DNA of 64,000 nt from Xiphias gladius (lineage: Eukaryota > Chordata > Actinopteri > Istiophoriformes > Xiphiidae), in the NCBI RefSeq assembly GCF_016859285.1, contig NC_053400.1, positions 16,386,001 to 16,450,000 of the forward strand, given 5' to 3'. Under the pieces are notes generated by a model. The model did no database searches and was not told where the DNA came from. It saw nothing but the letters and a program-made list of their open reading frames with translations. Below, piece by piece: positions 12,882 to 26,400 of this stretch (the stretch's first letter is position 1; the number at the start of each line of letters is the position of its first letter). Both the position numbers and the translations under genes were made by a program.

Positions 12882-14700
12882 TCTTCAAAAGTTACAGTCT
12901 TTTTAGTATAAAATTCCCCCCGCAGTCTATGGAAACACATATGGGGAATTTTATAAAAAAAATCTGGACCTTTGGAAGAAGCATCGTATTAGCTATGTTT
13001 AAACTTTACAATGCATTTTTACACAGACTGATGACTGTGGATTTTCCACCGGAAGTGCATTAAGAATTAATGCTCTTAATTAATAACCAATTAATGACCA
13101 GTCTGAACAGGAGGAACGATTGCAGCAAGCAAAAACCATTTCAATGTTCATATGGGCCCCTAACTATTGTTTTAAGGCAGACATGAAAAATTGTGAACCT
13201 TAAGTAAAGAATCTGAATACTTCTTCCACCACTGGTCACTATTCACTGTATTTGAGCACAAGCCTCACTGTGTTAGCTCATTTAGTATAAATTCCCCAGC
13301 AGTAAAACACTATTAATCATTATAACTTCAATATTACAGGATATGGTGTAAGGTGGCAGTATCATCTGACATCACACACTACATAAAGTCTGGAATTTCT
13401 CATTTTCTTCACCCCTTTTTCTTCATATCAACATTCCTCTGGGTAAATCTAAGAGTCTGACAGTATCCAGAGACGTAGCCAAGTACAAGAGAGGGGCTCT
13501 CACTGCCCTTCAATTAGCACCATCCAGAAGTCAGCAAGATAATGTTCAATTGCATCCTATCTCTGCTTTACATAAACACTGACCAAGAGGCCCAGAGTCT
13601 CTGAGACAGATATGTCTATTTACATGTAGAGTGTGAAACATAAACACTATTATGGAGGATGGTTTGCTAAGCAGAACGGGAAACTTTATCTTCACTGTGT
13701 TGCTGCATGTTTTTCTGTTTGGGGTGTCTGTAAAGTCGAGATAGTCACCATTCTTTGCAGGGGAAAAAGCCAAAGTAAGTGTATTTTATCACAGATGCCA
13801 CTTTTCTGTCAAAATGACTCTGTGGCCCGTTACACAACCTTTTCCCATACAAGGCCTGTACATACCCGTGTAGTCACCAGCTCCCAAGCTACTGAGAGAT
13901 CTTATGAGACAAGGTTTAGTGCTTTTGAAAGACTCCTACTGCAAAGATCCCAAAAGATAGCTTTGTGTTACAACAGTAATTTGCGCCCTAACCATTAGAA
14001 GTGAAGATACAACATTGCAAACATGAAACAGACACTGAGACGAAAGCAGTTCAGATGTTAAAAATATGACATTTGTCCGTTTAAAAAGTCACGATGACCC
14101 TTTAAATCCCAGTATATTAGTTGGCAAGATCAACCAAAGGTTACATGACAAACCACAAGTCCTGAGAGCATGATGTCAGTGTCTAAAATGCAAGAAATGT
14201 ATGTCATCAACATTAAATGGGACTAGGGACCTACTACATATACCACATGGTAGCCTCTTTAAAAGTTAGTGTTGAAATGTTTTTATTTTTTAGTATCACA
14301 CAAACACTACACCATTAAGCTCATACAATGCATACAACGATATATTTTGAGAGCTAGTATGTTAAAAGGCCTTGAGCAGTCTTAATATATTAACAATATT
14401 TTTTTCTAGAACTGATTTGTTCTTTTAGGACAAATTAATATTTCCTCCTTGGCTTTACATTTCAGCTATCCCCTGCTATTTTTCAAATCAAAATGTCTTT
14501 TGTCAACAATTAGATAAGCTTAAAAATATGCATCAAGAGCCAGTCGGTAAGTGCTGCTTAAGTATGATCTAAAGTAAAGGCCTACAAATGATTTGGCAGT
14601 GGGAGGAGTGCAGCTGTGGTATCTGACTCAGAGTCCGAAGTCTGATGATGCATGTGTGAACCTTTTTAATACTCGGGTGTGAAAAGAGTCGCCGGAAAGC
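12882..14700. other. intergenic, repeat fragments
   Basis: No gene recognised. Around 13190-13235 is a short copy, in reverse, of a common teleost repeat whose forward start reads like AGTGGTGGAAGAAGTATTCAGA. The rest is AT-rich unique-looking sequence. Confidence 0.5.
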
Positions 14701-15312
14701 GATTTCACTTTTCCCGGTGTCAGTTTGCCATCTAGCGACCGCTTTTATTGACACGCCTTATCGTGTTATCCAGGTAAAGGTGATCGATTGGTTGAGTCTG
14801 CGCAGGTAGTTTAGGAAGAGCTGAGGCCACATCTGCTGGGAGTAAACAAAGCCCCCCCCCTCCCTTTTTTTCTTTTTCTTTTTCTTTTTCTTTTTAGCCC
14901 ACCTGAACTATCTTTACTGACTTGGGGACGGCTTCCTTCTTAGTTTGCCAACAAATCATGAGCCGCGTTAAACTTTTCCCGAGGAGCTTGGGCACACACA
15001 ACAGTTGCTTGTGACTGTCGCTGGACGTTTCCTGATTCACCTTCTCGGCGTCGAGGCGAGGACACGTACCCGCCCGCTCCCGTCGATAGGTTTCTTTTCG
15101 ACGGTGCTGAACGCTTTCCCCCCCACCCCCCCCACACCACCCCACTGTGTGCCTCTCTTCGTCATACGTAGCGTAGGATGGAAGCACCTTCGGCCGTTTG
15201 GTTAAAGTCAAGTGTGCGTACAGCAGTTTGAAGAAGCTGGTGGTGACACTCTGCCCTCCGTGCTGCCAATTAATGCCCCACCCGCTGTCCGCGCGCAGGT
15301 GCACGCATCACC
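14700..15312 (+). promoter_or_regulatory. prrg4: prrg4 promoter region
   Basis: GC content and CpG density rise sharply compared with the upstream 2 kb. It contains a (CTTTTT)n tract at about 14865-14897 and a C-rich run at about 15119-15145. No transcription start could be fixed; the 5' UTR presumably lies between about 14.9 and 15.3 kb. Confidence 0.5.
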
Positions 15313-15913
15313 ATGTTGTTTCATCTGTTCCTGCTCCTTCAGCTGCTGCCCCGTGGGGACCTGGCCTGCACCAGGAGTCTACGGTCCGAACATGAACAGG
15401 ACCACGAGGGTGAGACGCACCACTGATGAATACCCAATCGACCCACTTAATACAACCCGGGCCTTATTGCTCTCCCCGCTAACCATCCCGTCTGTTTGTC
15501 CGCGCTCCCAGTGTTTGTAGACGAGGGGGACGCAAACTCGTTCCTGGGTCGCCATCTGTTGTTCAACCGCTTCGACTTTGAGATTTTCGTTCCTGGGAAT
15601 CTGGAAAGGGAGTGTTATGAAGAAGTGTGCAATTACGAGGAGGCGAGGGAGGTCTTCGAAAACACCCCGGTCACAGTTAAGTGATGCTGTTCAGTGGGCT
15701 GCTCAGCCGGGTCATTTAATGAGCACAAAGAGAGAGAGAGAGAGGCCCCACAGCAGGGTTCACCGTACTGATCATGTTTTCTTTTGCAGGACGCTTTTTG
15801 GAAGAAGTACACCGCAGGTAAGAGTCGTAGAGAGAGTGAGAGAGGAATACCTCCGTTCTTTACATGGATCATTTTTAATTTATGTCATCAAGCATAATGA
15901 GATGAGTAGAGAG

Positions 15914-15965
<52 letters not shown>

Positions 15966-17649
15966 AACACTTCTGCCTTACCTTTACCAAAGACAGCTAT
16001 GGTGCTCTCAAAACCTGTTTCACCACTTGCTCAGCAATATTATGTAGCTTTTGAAAATCATTGCTTGGTCTACAACTCAAAGAGTTGCTCAGATTCCAGC
16101 TGTGGGTCACACGGTATCTTTCATTTGTTTTGTTTTCTGGACTGAATTTGGTTTTGATCCACTCATTGTGGTGCTATAACTGGAAATAACCGGTCTATAC
16201 TCCAGATCTTCTTTGAAGCCAAATATATAGTATCAGATGAAAAAGAGGAACAATCATGTAATATTCAGATGGCTACTTTTTATTACGTAGTACAACTCAT
16301 TGACATTGTCAGACGAGCTCGGCGCTGTCCTGTTACGCTCTGTGGTTTGTCATGTTTCACAGATAAGGACAAGCGCCCCACACGGGTCGATGTGACGTCT
16401 CTTTTGGTGGGACTGATTGCTGCCGGAGTGGCCATTGTTATCTTTGGCCTCCTGGTCTGGTATTTCTGTCAAGGCAAATGCAAGGATGACCTCAGCCGTG
16501 CAAGGTGAGCGAGAGGACATTTATTACTACTAATGACAGCTACATTATCCCTCCACACTTTTTACAAAAATACAACCATCTCTTAGCTACAGTATGTCTA
16601 AGGCTATAGACACTAGTACAACTGTTTTGCGCTATAAACCCCAGTACTTGAATAAACCGACAACCGGAACTTTTTTTTTTTTTTTTTTGCTTCTTATATA
16701 GTAAAACACAAACTGTTTAGACAATTTCATATGCTGACAACTGCAACTCAAATTTTACATAATAATGTGATGCTGCTCTAGTCTAGTTCTTATAGTCAAC
16801 TACTTAGGGTTAGAACTGACAGTTACTTTTGATCGATTAATCTGCAGATTGTTTCGTGAATTAATCATTTGTCTATAAAATGAAAATAGTGGAAAATGTC
16901 AGTTTCCCAAAGTCGGACTTGGAATAATCAGATTGCTTGATATTCAGGTTACAATCACACATGATAAAGAAACGTATCAAAAAAGTTTTCGGACCAGTGA
17001 ATGTTCTGGGTTTTTGCTTATAAATGGACTCTAATTGATTAGTCAGTTATCAAATAGTAGTTGCTGGTTAATTTTCTATGAATTGACTAATCAGTTGATG
17101 GATTAAGTGTGTCAGCTGTTCTAACAATATGTTACTGCTTCTTGTCACACCATGTACTGCTCATGTAGCACTGGGGAGCCTAAAAATGCATTTTATTGAG
17201 TACAGTTGTACGAAAAGTTGACTTTCACTTTAACCTCAATACTTGGAGGAATGAAGTAGGTCACAGTTGAAAGACATAATATATATAAGTCTATACTGTA
17301 TTTCTCTCACAGTTCCATTCGGGGCCGCCCGAGGAGGAGTAATGCTTCCCTAATAATGCGACGGCTAGAGGAGGTGTCCTTGCAACCTGTGCTCCCACCT
17401 GCATCACCACCCCATATGGAGGAAGTAAACCCCCCCGGGCTGCCTTCCTACGAGCAGGCACTGGCAAAAAGTGGACAGCATGACGCCCCACCTCCTCCCT
17501 ATCCTGGGTATTTGCATCTGCATTTGTGTTTGCAGTTCTGTGATAACTCACTTTTCAGTGCAGTCACAGACAGGTAATTCATGCATATTTTTATAACATC
17601 TTTTCTGCTCTTTGGTTTTAGCTCACGGCCTGGAAGTATTCGGCGGTAG
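15313..17649 (+). CDS. prrg4: proline-rich Gla protein 4 (transmembrane Gla protein)
   Basis: Six coding exons: 15313-15409, 15512-15675, 15790-15817, 16363-16504, 17313-17507 and 17622-17649, giving 217 aa (human about 226). Order: signal peptide [13 protein letters not shown]; a Gla domain in exon 2 with [17 protein letters not shown] and [14 protein letters not shown], holding the Glu residues that vitamin-K-dependent carboxylase modifies and the disulphide Cys pair; the FWKKY helix in a 28-nt exon; one membrane span (about residues 107-130, [20 protein letters not shown]); then a cytoplasmic tail with LPSYEQA and PPPPYPG, PPxY-type sites for WW-domain partners. The tail ends SRPGSIRR. Exon 2 uses a GTTAAG donor, weaker than its neighbours. 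The family member is chosen from the sequence plus position between eif3m and qser1; other PRRG members are the alternative. Confidence 0.93.
15917..15963. repeat. (GT)n microsatellite
   Basis: About 22 GT units in prrg4 intron 3, 100 nt after the 28-nt exon; a GA run precedes it. Confidence 0.95.
16815..17120. repeat. dispersed repeat, GATTAATC family, copy A
   Basis: Lies in prrg4 intron 4. It begins near GATCGATTAATCTGCAGATT, contains TCTATAAAATGAAAATAGTGG and a TTTCCCAAAG block, and ends near GACTAATCAGTTGATGGATTAA. Two related copies lie at 40320-40655 and 59868-60220. I remember this as a very common short repeat in percomorph fish; it has no coding capacity. Confidence 0.7.
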
Positions 17650-17673
17650 TACCTTCAGGAATCAGAAGCAGAC

Positions 17674-17679
17674 AATAAA
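17674..17679 (+). terminator. prrg4: possible prrg4 poly(A) signal AATAAA
   Basis: AATAAA only 25 nt after the stop codon. If used, the 3' UTR would be extremely short; other poly(A) sites further into 18-19.6 kb may be the main ones. Confidence 0.4.
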
Positions 17680-20100
17680 ACTAGAATTCCCACTCTGCTG
17701 CTCTGCTTAACATTTTACAACATTTTTTTTTCATCACCACAAGATTTAAAACAGTGCCTTATGCCTTCTGTTTATCTCTCTGATTAAGCTCTCTTTTTCC
17801 ACTCATACATTTTTGATCTTTTCTGGTCTGTTGGTGTATCTTTTCCTTGCCATATAATCTTGTCAATGTTTCAGTCTCCCTTCTTGGCCTGCTAGTACCA
17901 AAACATATTTTTTGTGGTAGTCTCTATTTTCTCAGCTGTGATTATGTTATGTAATATAACCCTGACCCTATGCTGAATAAGCTTTATAATACATTTTACC
18001 CAGTATGCTGCTTTAAATCAAAATGAAAATGAAGAATCAGTAATGTGTTGGACACAAGCTTTAGGTTGGCGGAATATTTATTCTCTTAAGGAACAGTTGT
18101 TTATAGTAGCACAATCTGTATAGTAGGGTTAAGTGTAAGACTATGATTATGTTTCATTACACAATAAGTATTAATGGTAATCACAGAGAGACGGAAGGAT
18201 GTGTGTTGTCATACAGCTTCCTGTCTCTTTAAGAAGGAAAATTATACCAACAAAACAGCTTTTAATGACATGATGGTTAATTTTTCCATAAAGGAAATAC
18301 TTCTAACGAAGTGCGTTTGATGTACTGGTCTACCACCTTGCTTTGTTAAGATTCACTTTGTACTTTCAGCTGTGCATCAACATTTTTTAATGTGCTGATT
18401 TTGTTGCTGCTTTTTAAAGTTATAGTGTGTCAGAAAATGTATGTTTGAGTCTCCAAATAATGAGCATGCTCTACTAATATGTGAAGCCATTTTTACTTTC
18501 TGTATCTGCATTGTGGTTCATTATTATGTATTATAAATCGATGGAGGCAGAAGCTCTTCATAGGCAGTTTTACAACATTTTGGATTTACACAGGACATTT
18601 TACAGTTGTACAAGAAAATTATAGCTGTGGTGAATACAATAGTTAAAAATATTTTAGCTGTATGATGCAGCTGAGCAGTTTATCCAACATGCGTGAGACA
18701 AAGCAACTCGCTTAACCGTGGTTCAAATGAGCATCTCATTTTCACTGGATAATGCAGAAATACAAGATTTAACAAGTTATGTCTGTAAATGACCTCTACC
18801 AAAGTTTTATAATGACATGAGAATTTACTGAGGGCTAGTTTGTTGAGGCTGATCTGAAGCATAACTACTTGAAATGAAAATCTTTTACATCATGTTTTAA
18901 ATAAAAAGGATATTTTAATTACTTTATGCGTCATCTGCCAACTGTGTGTGAGATTGCGAATGTGTATGCAAGTTGGTAAGAGCCATTCAGGTGGATCTGT
19001 ACTCATTTTGAAATTTAGTGTGAATATTATCATCAGCAACGTTAGATGAAACATGATATATTCTTCAACTGTAAAAGAAATGTGCAAACTGGAACACTGC
19101 AGTTAATACCAGCTCAGAAGTGTAATGATTTTAGACCAAAACCACCATCTTGTGTCACTGTTCTACCATGTATGAAACGTGACTAATGGACAGGGTCATA
19201 TCAGATTTTAACACATCTGTTGTACTCTGTAAAATATGTACAACTGTTGTTAAAAAGACCGAAGACTATATGAAACGGCTGTAGGATGTTGTGTTGGGGG
19301 CTTCACATGAGATTACCTTATTTTAAAATGGGTTCACCTGGGAAAATCAAATCCAATGTAAATAATAGTAACGGTTGAGTGCCAAAGACGGATACACAGG
19401 CGCTGTATGTGCACTAAAAAGTGCACAGTTTTCATCCTAATCCATGTTACATTTTGGTGTCGGAGGTGTCTGACCAGAAGAGAGCAAATGTAATGTGAAA
19501 GTAACAACATTTCTGTCTTCTTCTTCCTCTCTGTACTACACAACCAAACACCAAGTCAAAAGGTGTACAGAGGAAAAGTCAACAACTCCAGGCCAGAGAT
19601 AGCGGATTACATTTTAAACAAAAGAAAAAAAGTCTTTATAATTTTCAAAGCTTTTGGATTTGTAGAAAACATATCAAGTCATGCATGATATCTTCAAGGA
19701 TGGCAAATGGTACATGTTTCCAAAATAACAAAGCGTTATCAATATGGCTGCTGATAAAAGCACAAAAGTTACTCCAAAGTCACTCTCATAAAGTGGATCT
19801 ATAAATAAATCTAACAATTACTTTTATAGTTTCTAAACAGGCCCCAGTTATATCTAGAACAGGGGCTCTTAGAAATTTAGAAAGTTTCCTCAGTTTATTA
19901 TTTTTATCATTTAATTCACTGGGACTTAAATGATAGTTTACCCAAGACTAGCCTAGACCTTGGCATTATTCTAAAAACCAGTGCCGGGGTTCCGTGACAT
20001 TACAGAAATGTTTGGGCATCTACATGAGCTCAGCAACCACGCAGGTGGGGGACACATTCGCCGCACTTTTAGGTGGAAAGAAGGAAAAACTACAAAACTT
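17680..20100. other. prrg4 3' flank / intergenic before qser1
   Basis: AT-rich, no gene recognised. Part may be long prrg4 3' UTR. Short open frames on both strands show no family resemblance. Confidence 0.5.
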
Positions 20101-20404
20101 GCAGCCAAAGTCTGCGGTGCATCCTGGGAAACCCACTAACATGGGTACGTGAAACCATGCAGGGCTTTCACGGCTCTACATGACGGGAGATGAACAAAAA
20201 ATAACGAAATCAGTCAGAGGGGGGGAAAAGGTAGGCTTTTGTCCAGGATATAGCAACTTCACCGCCGTTTTTGCCGAACTGCTCTGACGGGACTCCCTGC
20301 CCCGGTCGGTGTGTCGGTCGGTCGGTGGGTAGGACCCGTGCTGCTGCTACGATGTGTGTCCGCTGCTCCACGAAGCTCCGTCGGGGAAGTGGATCTTTCA
20401 CCGG
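20100..20404 (+). promoter_or_regulatory. qser1: qser1 CpG-rich promoter and 5' UTR
   Basis: CpG-rich block with GGTCGGTCGGTGGG-like repeats just upstream of the start codon; the richness continues through exon 1 to about 20.75 kb. Typical of a constitutive vertebrate promoter. The open minus-strand frames here are by-products of the GC content. Confidence 0.55.
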
Positions 20405-23400
20405 ATGATGGACAGGAACTACCCGACCTCCAGCTTTGCGGACGCGCTGGCTCCACCAGCACAGACCGTAGCTTCTTGGGCCTATGACCGCAGCACAGCT
20501 AGTATCAAGCCAAGGTAAAAGATGAAGGAGAGGGCGGGTCACCTTCCGAAGGAAAACTCGGTGATGGAGGGCCTAGCTTTAGTCTCATAGAAAAGTGCAG
20601 AAGTCTGTGCTGTTGTCGGTGGAGGAATCGGGAGAAATATGGGAATTTGATCGGAGTTGTGGAGGCTTTCAGTTGTCGGTGGTTTCTTAGCCGTTTGATA
20701 CCGTCTCCCACTTTGCTAGTTTTCGCTAGCTCACCGTCTCAACAGTATGGCCAGGGACAGAGTTAGTACAAACTAGAGAGAAGTATTGTTTTATATCTGT
20801 AACAAGTTTAATAGCTAGGCAGCTAAAACTACCATTTTATCGGCCTGTTTTCTGGACACTCAGGTGCTCGTCAAAGCCAAAACAAGATAGGTAACTAGCT
20901 ACCAATGCTAGTCATGTCAGTTATGGCACTTCAAGTTAATGGTACATAGCTATTGGTGTTGTCACCCAAAAGCTAAGAGGCGACGTGTCGAGGTCTGTGC
21001 ATAATTATGCCACTATTCTTGTTATAAGATTAAGGGGACCATTGCTATCTTTTAACTTACTTTATATTTTATAAAACAGATTGACTGTAACCTAAAACCT
21101 GCCAAAGTTGCTGAGCTCTTGCTCAGGCAAACTCAAGACCGTTGTGTTATGGTCTATTACATATTTTAGTAATGAAAAGGGATCATGCTTCATAGCAAAA
21201 TTGTAATATCTGCCACGAGTAAGTCAGATTGTGCTCACAAGCAGCACAAAAGTAACACTTGTGTGAAGGATTCACCCATACGAGTCTGTGCACCTCTGAA
21301 GTCTTTTCAGTTATTTACCCCCTTTAAGCATAAAGAGAAAAAACTGGAGCAGGTAGATCAAGGTGGTCAACTAAATTAGACTACAGAAATGATGACTCAG
21401 TTTACTTGTTGCATGACAAAAAACATAATTTTACTATTCTGGTAATCGGCTGACTATAATGATTAATCAAATAAATTAAACCATGAATGTACTGACTACA
21501 GGTTAAAAAATGCTAAAATTACATCAGTTTTCCTTGTTTCTTGACCAAAGTAACACAGGTTTGTGACTAGTGACTGTCGATTTGACTCAGAAATTGTCAC
21601 TGATAAATAGACAGGGTGCATTTGCTATCATTTCAGCAATCAGTGAATCTTAAAAGTGAATTGATTACACTATACATAGTGAAATTAATCGTCACTCGCA
21701 GTCACTCGTCATCTTGGTTACTTCACCACCACCTTCACAAGATGAGGAACTTGCATATGTCAATAGGTGTTGCTGTCCAGGAGCTCTGCCATCAGATACA
21801 GGGGAAGAAACAATAGTGGTATAGGAATAATGAAAATCCTTATAACATTTGATTGAAGCCTGTTGGCCAATTTTTATGCTCCATTCCGCAATACAGGTGA
21901 TTTATTACTCGAGGCAGTTGTGTTTCATAAAGAAAATCTGGAAACTGATATATATATATTGGGCTTTGTGACATGACGTGTTAGTTTTCACAGCTTCATG
22001 GGCAGTTAGCAGAGAAGAGTTGCATAAGAGAAGATTACTGGTATGTGTGTCTGTTGAAGGGACCAGAAATGGAGGCGGATGACTCCCTTTCAGTTCTGTG
22101 TCCTCCATCCACAGATGTTTACCTTCTGGCAAAAAGGGGGCACTTTGCATCAGGCTGGCTGTATCTGATTACCTCTGATTTTATTTCTTTTTCCTATCAA
22201 TTTTCTTCCAAAAGAATATGAATTTGTCTTTCAGATAATAGAAATAACTTTTCACATTTTTTCTTAATTGGATCGGACAAATATAATCACAGTAACTCTA
22301 ACTAAGGAGAGCAAACCATTTTTGTTTTTGGACATCAACAACGGTGACTGGTGAATTCTACAATTTGCAAACCACTTTTACAGTTTTAACAGGCTAGAAC
22401 AATGTACTTTTATATATGGTTGGTTACTCGAGTGGTTGATAGAGAAGACAAACCACTATGCCATAGCACTGTTAGTTATTTCCACTCAGATGGATATTGC
22501 CATAATGTCCATGGATTCTTATCATCTGGTTTTTAAGACCATCAAAGGGCAAACAGGTTGTTCTCTTCTCTACAAATTACGTCCTATTTTGAAAAGTATC
22601 ATTCATATTTGTGCCAGCCTAAGAGCTGTGCTGCATTTGTATAAATAAACAATTTTTCTGAATGTCTTGTGAGACAGAACAATGACAGTGTGGAATTTTG
22701 CAACACTGGTAAAATAAATTGATATTTAGTTTGTTTTTAGTTAGTAGATGGTTTGGACATTTTTACCATGTCAGTTGAAATGGGTTATGAATTGTGAACA
22801 TGCTGGGTTTGGGTAGAATCACATCCTAAACTGAATTTAGTACGTTTTGTTAAAACAATCTCAATAGAGCTATTATTGCATTTTCTGCAAATATGGTGTG
22901 GGCCTACTGTGGCTGTCACTAAGCAGTCAGCCATTCAGCAGAATTGCTCAAAACGAGTTTCCTGCGTGTCAAGAGATGTGATATACTTGTTCATACATAG
23001 TTGGGTGCTCCACTGCTGCTCGTGCCAATGAGAGCTCAGATGTATTTGTTTGTGTGTCCATGCAGTCCCAGTTATGGTACAACACACCTTGATGCAGAGC
23101 TCCTGCAGCGGCAAAGCTACACTTCCACCCACCAGCTTCCCACCTACACTACGTCACAACTTGCTGCTGCAGCAGGTGAGTTACGGATGCTGTACGCATT
23201 ATTTTTAAGGACTTAGTTTAGCCAAATAACAATAATCTTTACTTACTGCTAGTGGTGTCCAGTCATGCAGATATTTTTGGTTTTATATGCTGAGGTTTTC
23301 TGCAACCACCCAAAAAAAGTGGAAGTGAATGAAGTGGTGGATTTTGCTCTCAAAACACTGAGAAATTATATATAAAAAACCCAACCATAATGTGTCTTTC

Positions 23401-26400
23401 ATGTCCCATTTACCTGGGATAATCCACAGACGTTGGACAGGTTTAATTGGCACAGTTTCTTCGGTAGAAACAGGCTGCATTACAAAAGAAAACATTTTTT
23501 CAGCAATGCCATTTTTAAATGCTTTGAGTGGAGCAAACATAAATTTTCCACCTTCAATGTATTAGGGTGGAGAAATCAGAGGCAGATATCTTAAACTTTT
23601 GCAATTAAGACCAAAACTGTCTGCGTGAGAATATCACTAGGGCTAAGTGATTATTTTTTTCTGCAATTTAGGTCAACTATATTGTAGGCTGTTGAATTTA
23701 TTTACTGGGGACTAAAGATTTTGATAATATCCAAAATCCCTTGTTAACATTGTCTGTTTCTGTGATCATCTTCCTCTGGCTCTTTTGACTGTCAGGAACA
23801 CTTGACTCAAACAGTAATAGTTCTGAGACCTCAATCATGAGCTTCCTCTCAGCCATGGAATCTAGAAGCCTTCAGGCTGGTCCTGTTAGTGCCTCACTGC
23901 TTCCTCCTTTTAGACCCCCATCATGGCCTGCTGGTGAGAACACATGCACTCATTCAGTCTTTTAATTATTTTAATGAAAAAGTAATTTAACATTTGTATA
24001 AAAGCAAAATTAAATGTATTGGTAATGTCAGTATTTCAAACTTTTTTTTAGTTTATCACGAGTCTTATCTTTTGTGTATATAGGTTTTATTTATTATATT
24101 AAATTTTGCTTAGATTCTCTCCCTTCACATTTCCTGCCCTGTTTTTATATTGTCTATTCTGTGCCACACAGGTACAAACTCCTCTACCACAGAGCTGTAC
24201 TTGACTGGCGCCCTGCCTTCTACTGCCACTTTCCCCTCTCCTGCCGCTCTGTCATCCTATCAGCACACTGGTGCCTACCCTTCTAGGAGTTACGCTACAA
24301 ACCCTTCCCTGGCTCTCCAGGATCCTGCCTTCAGCACTTCCACCAATGGCCTGTTTTCTCACCATGACCCCCTCCTACATCTCAAATCAAGCCAGACTGT
24401 ACTTCCCACAGCCCTGGCCTTCAATCATCTCTCTGCCCCTGGTATGGGCTCCACTTTGCCTGTCCAGTCCTCCACTTACCGCTCAGCCCAGGAGTCAGCC
24501 CCCCACCTCCTACAACCCCAGTTCAGCCTGCTCCCTTCTGCCCTGCCTGCCCCTCATGGTGCCCCACAGCCCTATGGAGCCACAGTTTTTTCAGGCTCTA
24601 TTGAAAGAGCTCTTCAGCGTGAATGTAGTGTGATCAAACACCACCAGAGGCCTTCTAGCAGCCACACGGCCTCAGAGCAATTGCCCAATTCAGAGCACTC
24701 CTTACCGGGGTACTTTGGCTCTGTCAGTGAAGCAGATGTGTCCTACCAGCAGGACCCATCCCGCCAGACCCCAGTGTCCTGCAGCCCTTCCACAGGAGTA
24801 GAATCCTCTCAAGGGGTCAATGGTGCTCCACAACCCAAAACGGACTCAGTAACTCAAGCTTATTCATCCACTTCGGTGCCGAAGGCTAAAGACTGCTCTG
24901 CCAAACTAGCTCCACACTCTGCTGGGGGTGAGGAGAGTCACAGCCACGCTCAGAACCTGACAGGAGGGTCTCCTGAGCAATATTCCTCCCCAGGACAGAA
25001 CCAGAACTCAGTGATTGCTAATCAGCAGTCAGTCCAGCTGCCTAGCCTAATGTCCAGCAGTCTGTCTCAAACCTATATCACCCCCCACACACAGTCACAG
25101 CCCTCCAGTTCCACTTCAGACAAACTCTCGTCCCTTTATAAGACTCTGCCTTCCCTCTCTAGCCAGTCTGGCAATGTGGCAACTGTTAGTCAGACTCTTG
25201 TTTACTCCTCGAGTCCTGGCTTGAGCCAGGAACAGGAGGTCCAGTATGGAGCCCAGGTCCAGGACTTGTGTCAGGGGAATCTCTCTCAGAGCTACTCCAC
25301 ATCCCACTCTCAGGGTGCCCAGAATGTGACTTTTACATCTCAGTCACAGGGGCAAGCTTCAGTGACTCAGTCTCCAAGTTACGCCACAGGACAATCCCTT
25401 AACCAATCCCTTAACTCCTCTTACCCATCCACATGTGTGCGAAGTCTGCCAGCATCCAATTCTACACAGGACTACACCCTCATGCAATCCTCAGTGGGAG
25501 GTAAAACACACGACACTCTGTCCCAACAACAAACACAGCCCCATAAATATGTTATGTCTGCACTGTTGCCTACCTACTCTTCAACTGCTCAAGCCTTACA
25601 AAATAACGTCAGATCTTCAATTCAGGACATAAAGCCAACATATGGCAAACAGAAACTTGAAGAGCTTCCTATCCAGGATCTAGAGGCTCTGCAGCAGGCA
25701 TCTATGGAGGGCTCTGCAGCAGATAACAGCATGGCTGCTAACAATGTCATCTATGTTGTTTCAAAAATGGATGATCATCACAAAACACAAAGTGTTATCC
25801 GAAGCAATTCACGTTCTGATGACCAGCTCATGGGACTGGGTCATACGCACACAGCACAAGTAAAGGATGAAAGAATGGGTTCTCTGAGCCAACAGCACAT
25901 TCATCTAGGCAGTGCCAATGGTCAGGACACTGCCAACACAAAAACTACAAACTCCAGTATTGTATCTTCACATGTGCCCCTGAGCTCAGAGCAGCTCAAG
26001 CAGCACCCTCTTCAGCTCAAATCTCCTGAGCAACATCAACAAAACCACCAGAATAATAATCAGTCCCAGAGCCAAACCCCGGCAGCCCACACCCAATTTA
26101 TCACCGTCCCCAGCACTCAGGTTCTCCTTGAGCCCAACCAGATGATTCTGCTTCAGCAGCCCATCGTCCACCATAGTCAAAACCCCTCAAAGGTGATATC
26201 AGTGCAAAGTATCCAACCGCCCCAAGGTTTGGGCCCTGTTCATGTCCAGTATCTTCAAATGGATCGGGAACTACTAGGTCAGACTGTCGTTGAAACCCAC
26301 AGTCAGCAGGGCACATTAGAGTCTGAACAGAGCTCAGGATGCCCTGATTCCTCTAAACACCACTACAGCCAGTCGGCAAATCAGCAGTCAAATGATGCCA

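Noticed and set aside
15578-15964. 128-residue ORF ending in a Val-Cys repeat
   Set aside because: Wrong frame of the prrg4 Gla exon running through an intron into a GT repeat.
20210-20542. 110-residue minus-strand ORF at the qser1 promoter
   Set aside because: CpG-rich promoter composition; overlaps qser1 exon 1 antisense.
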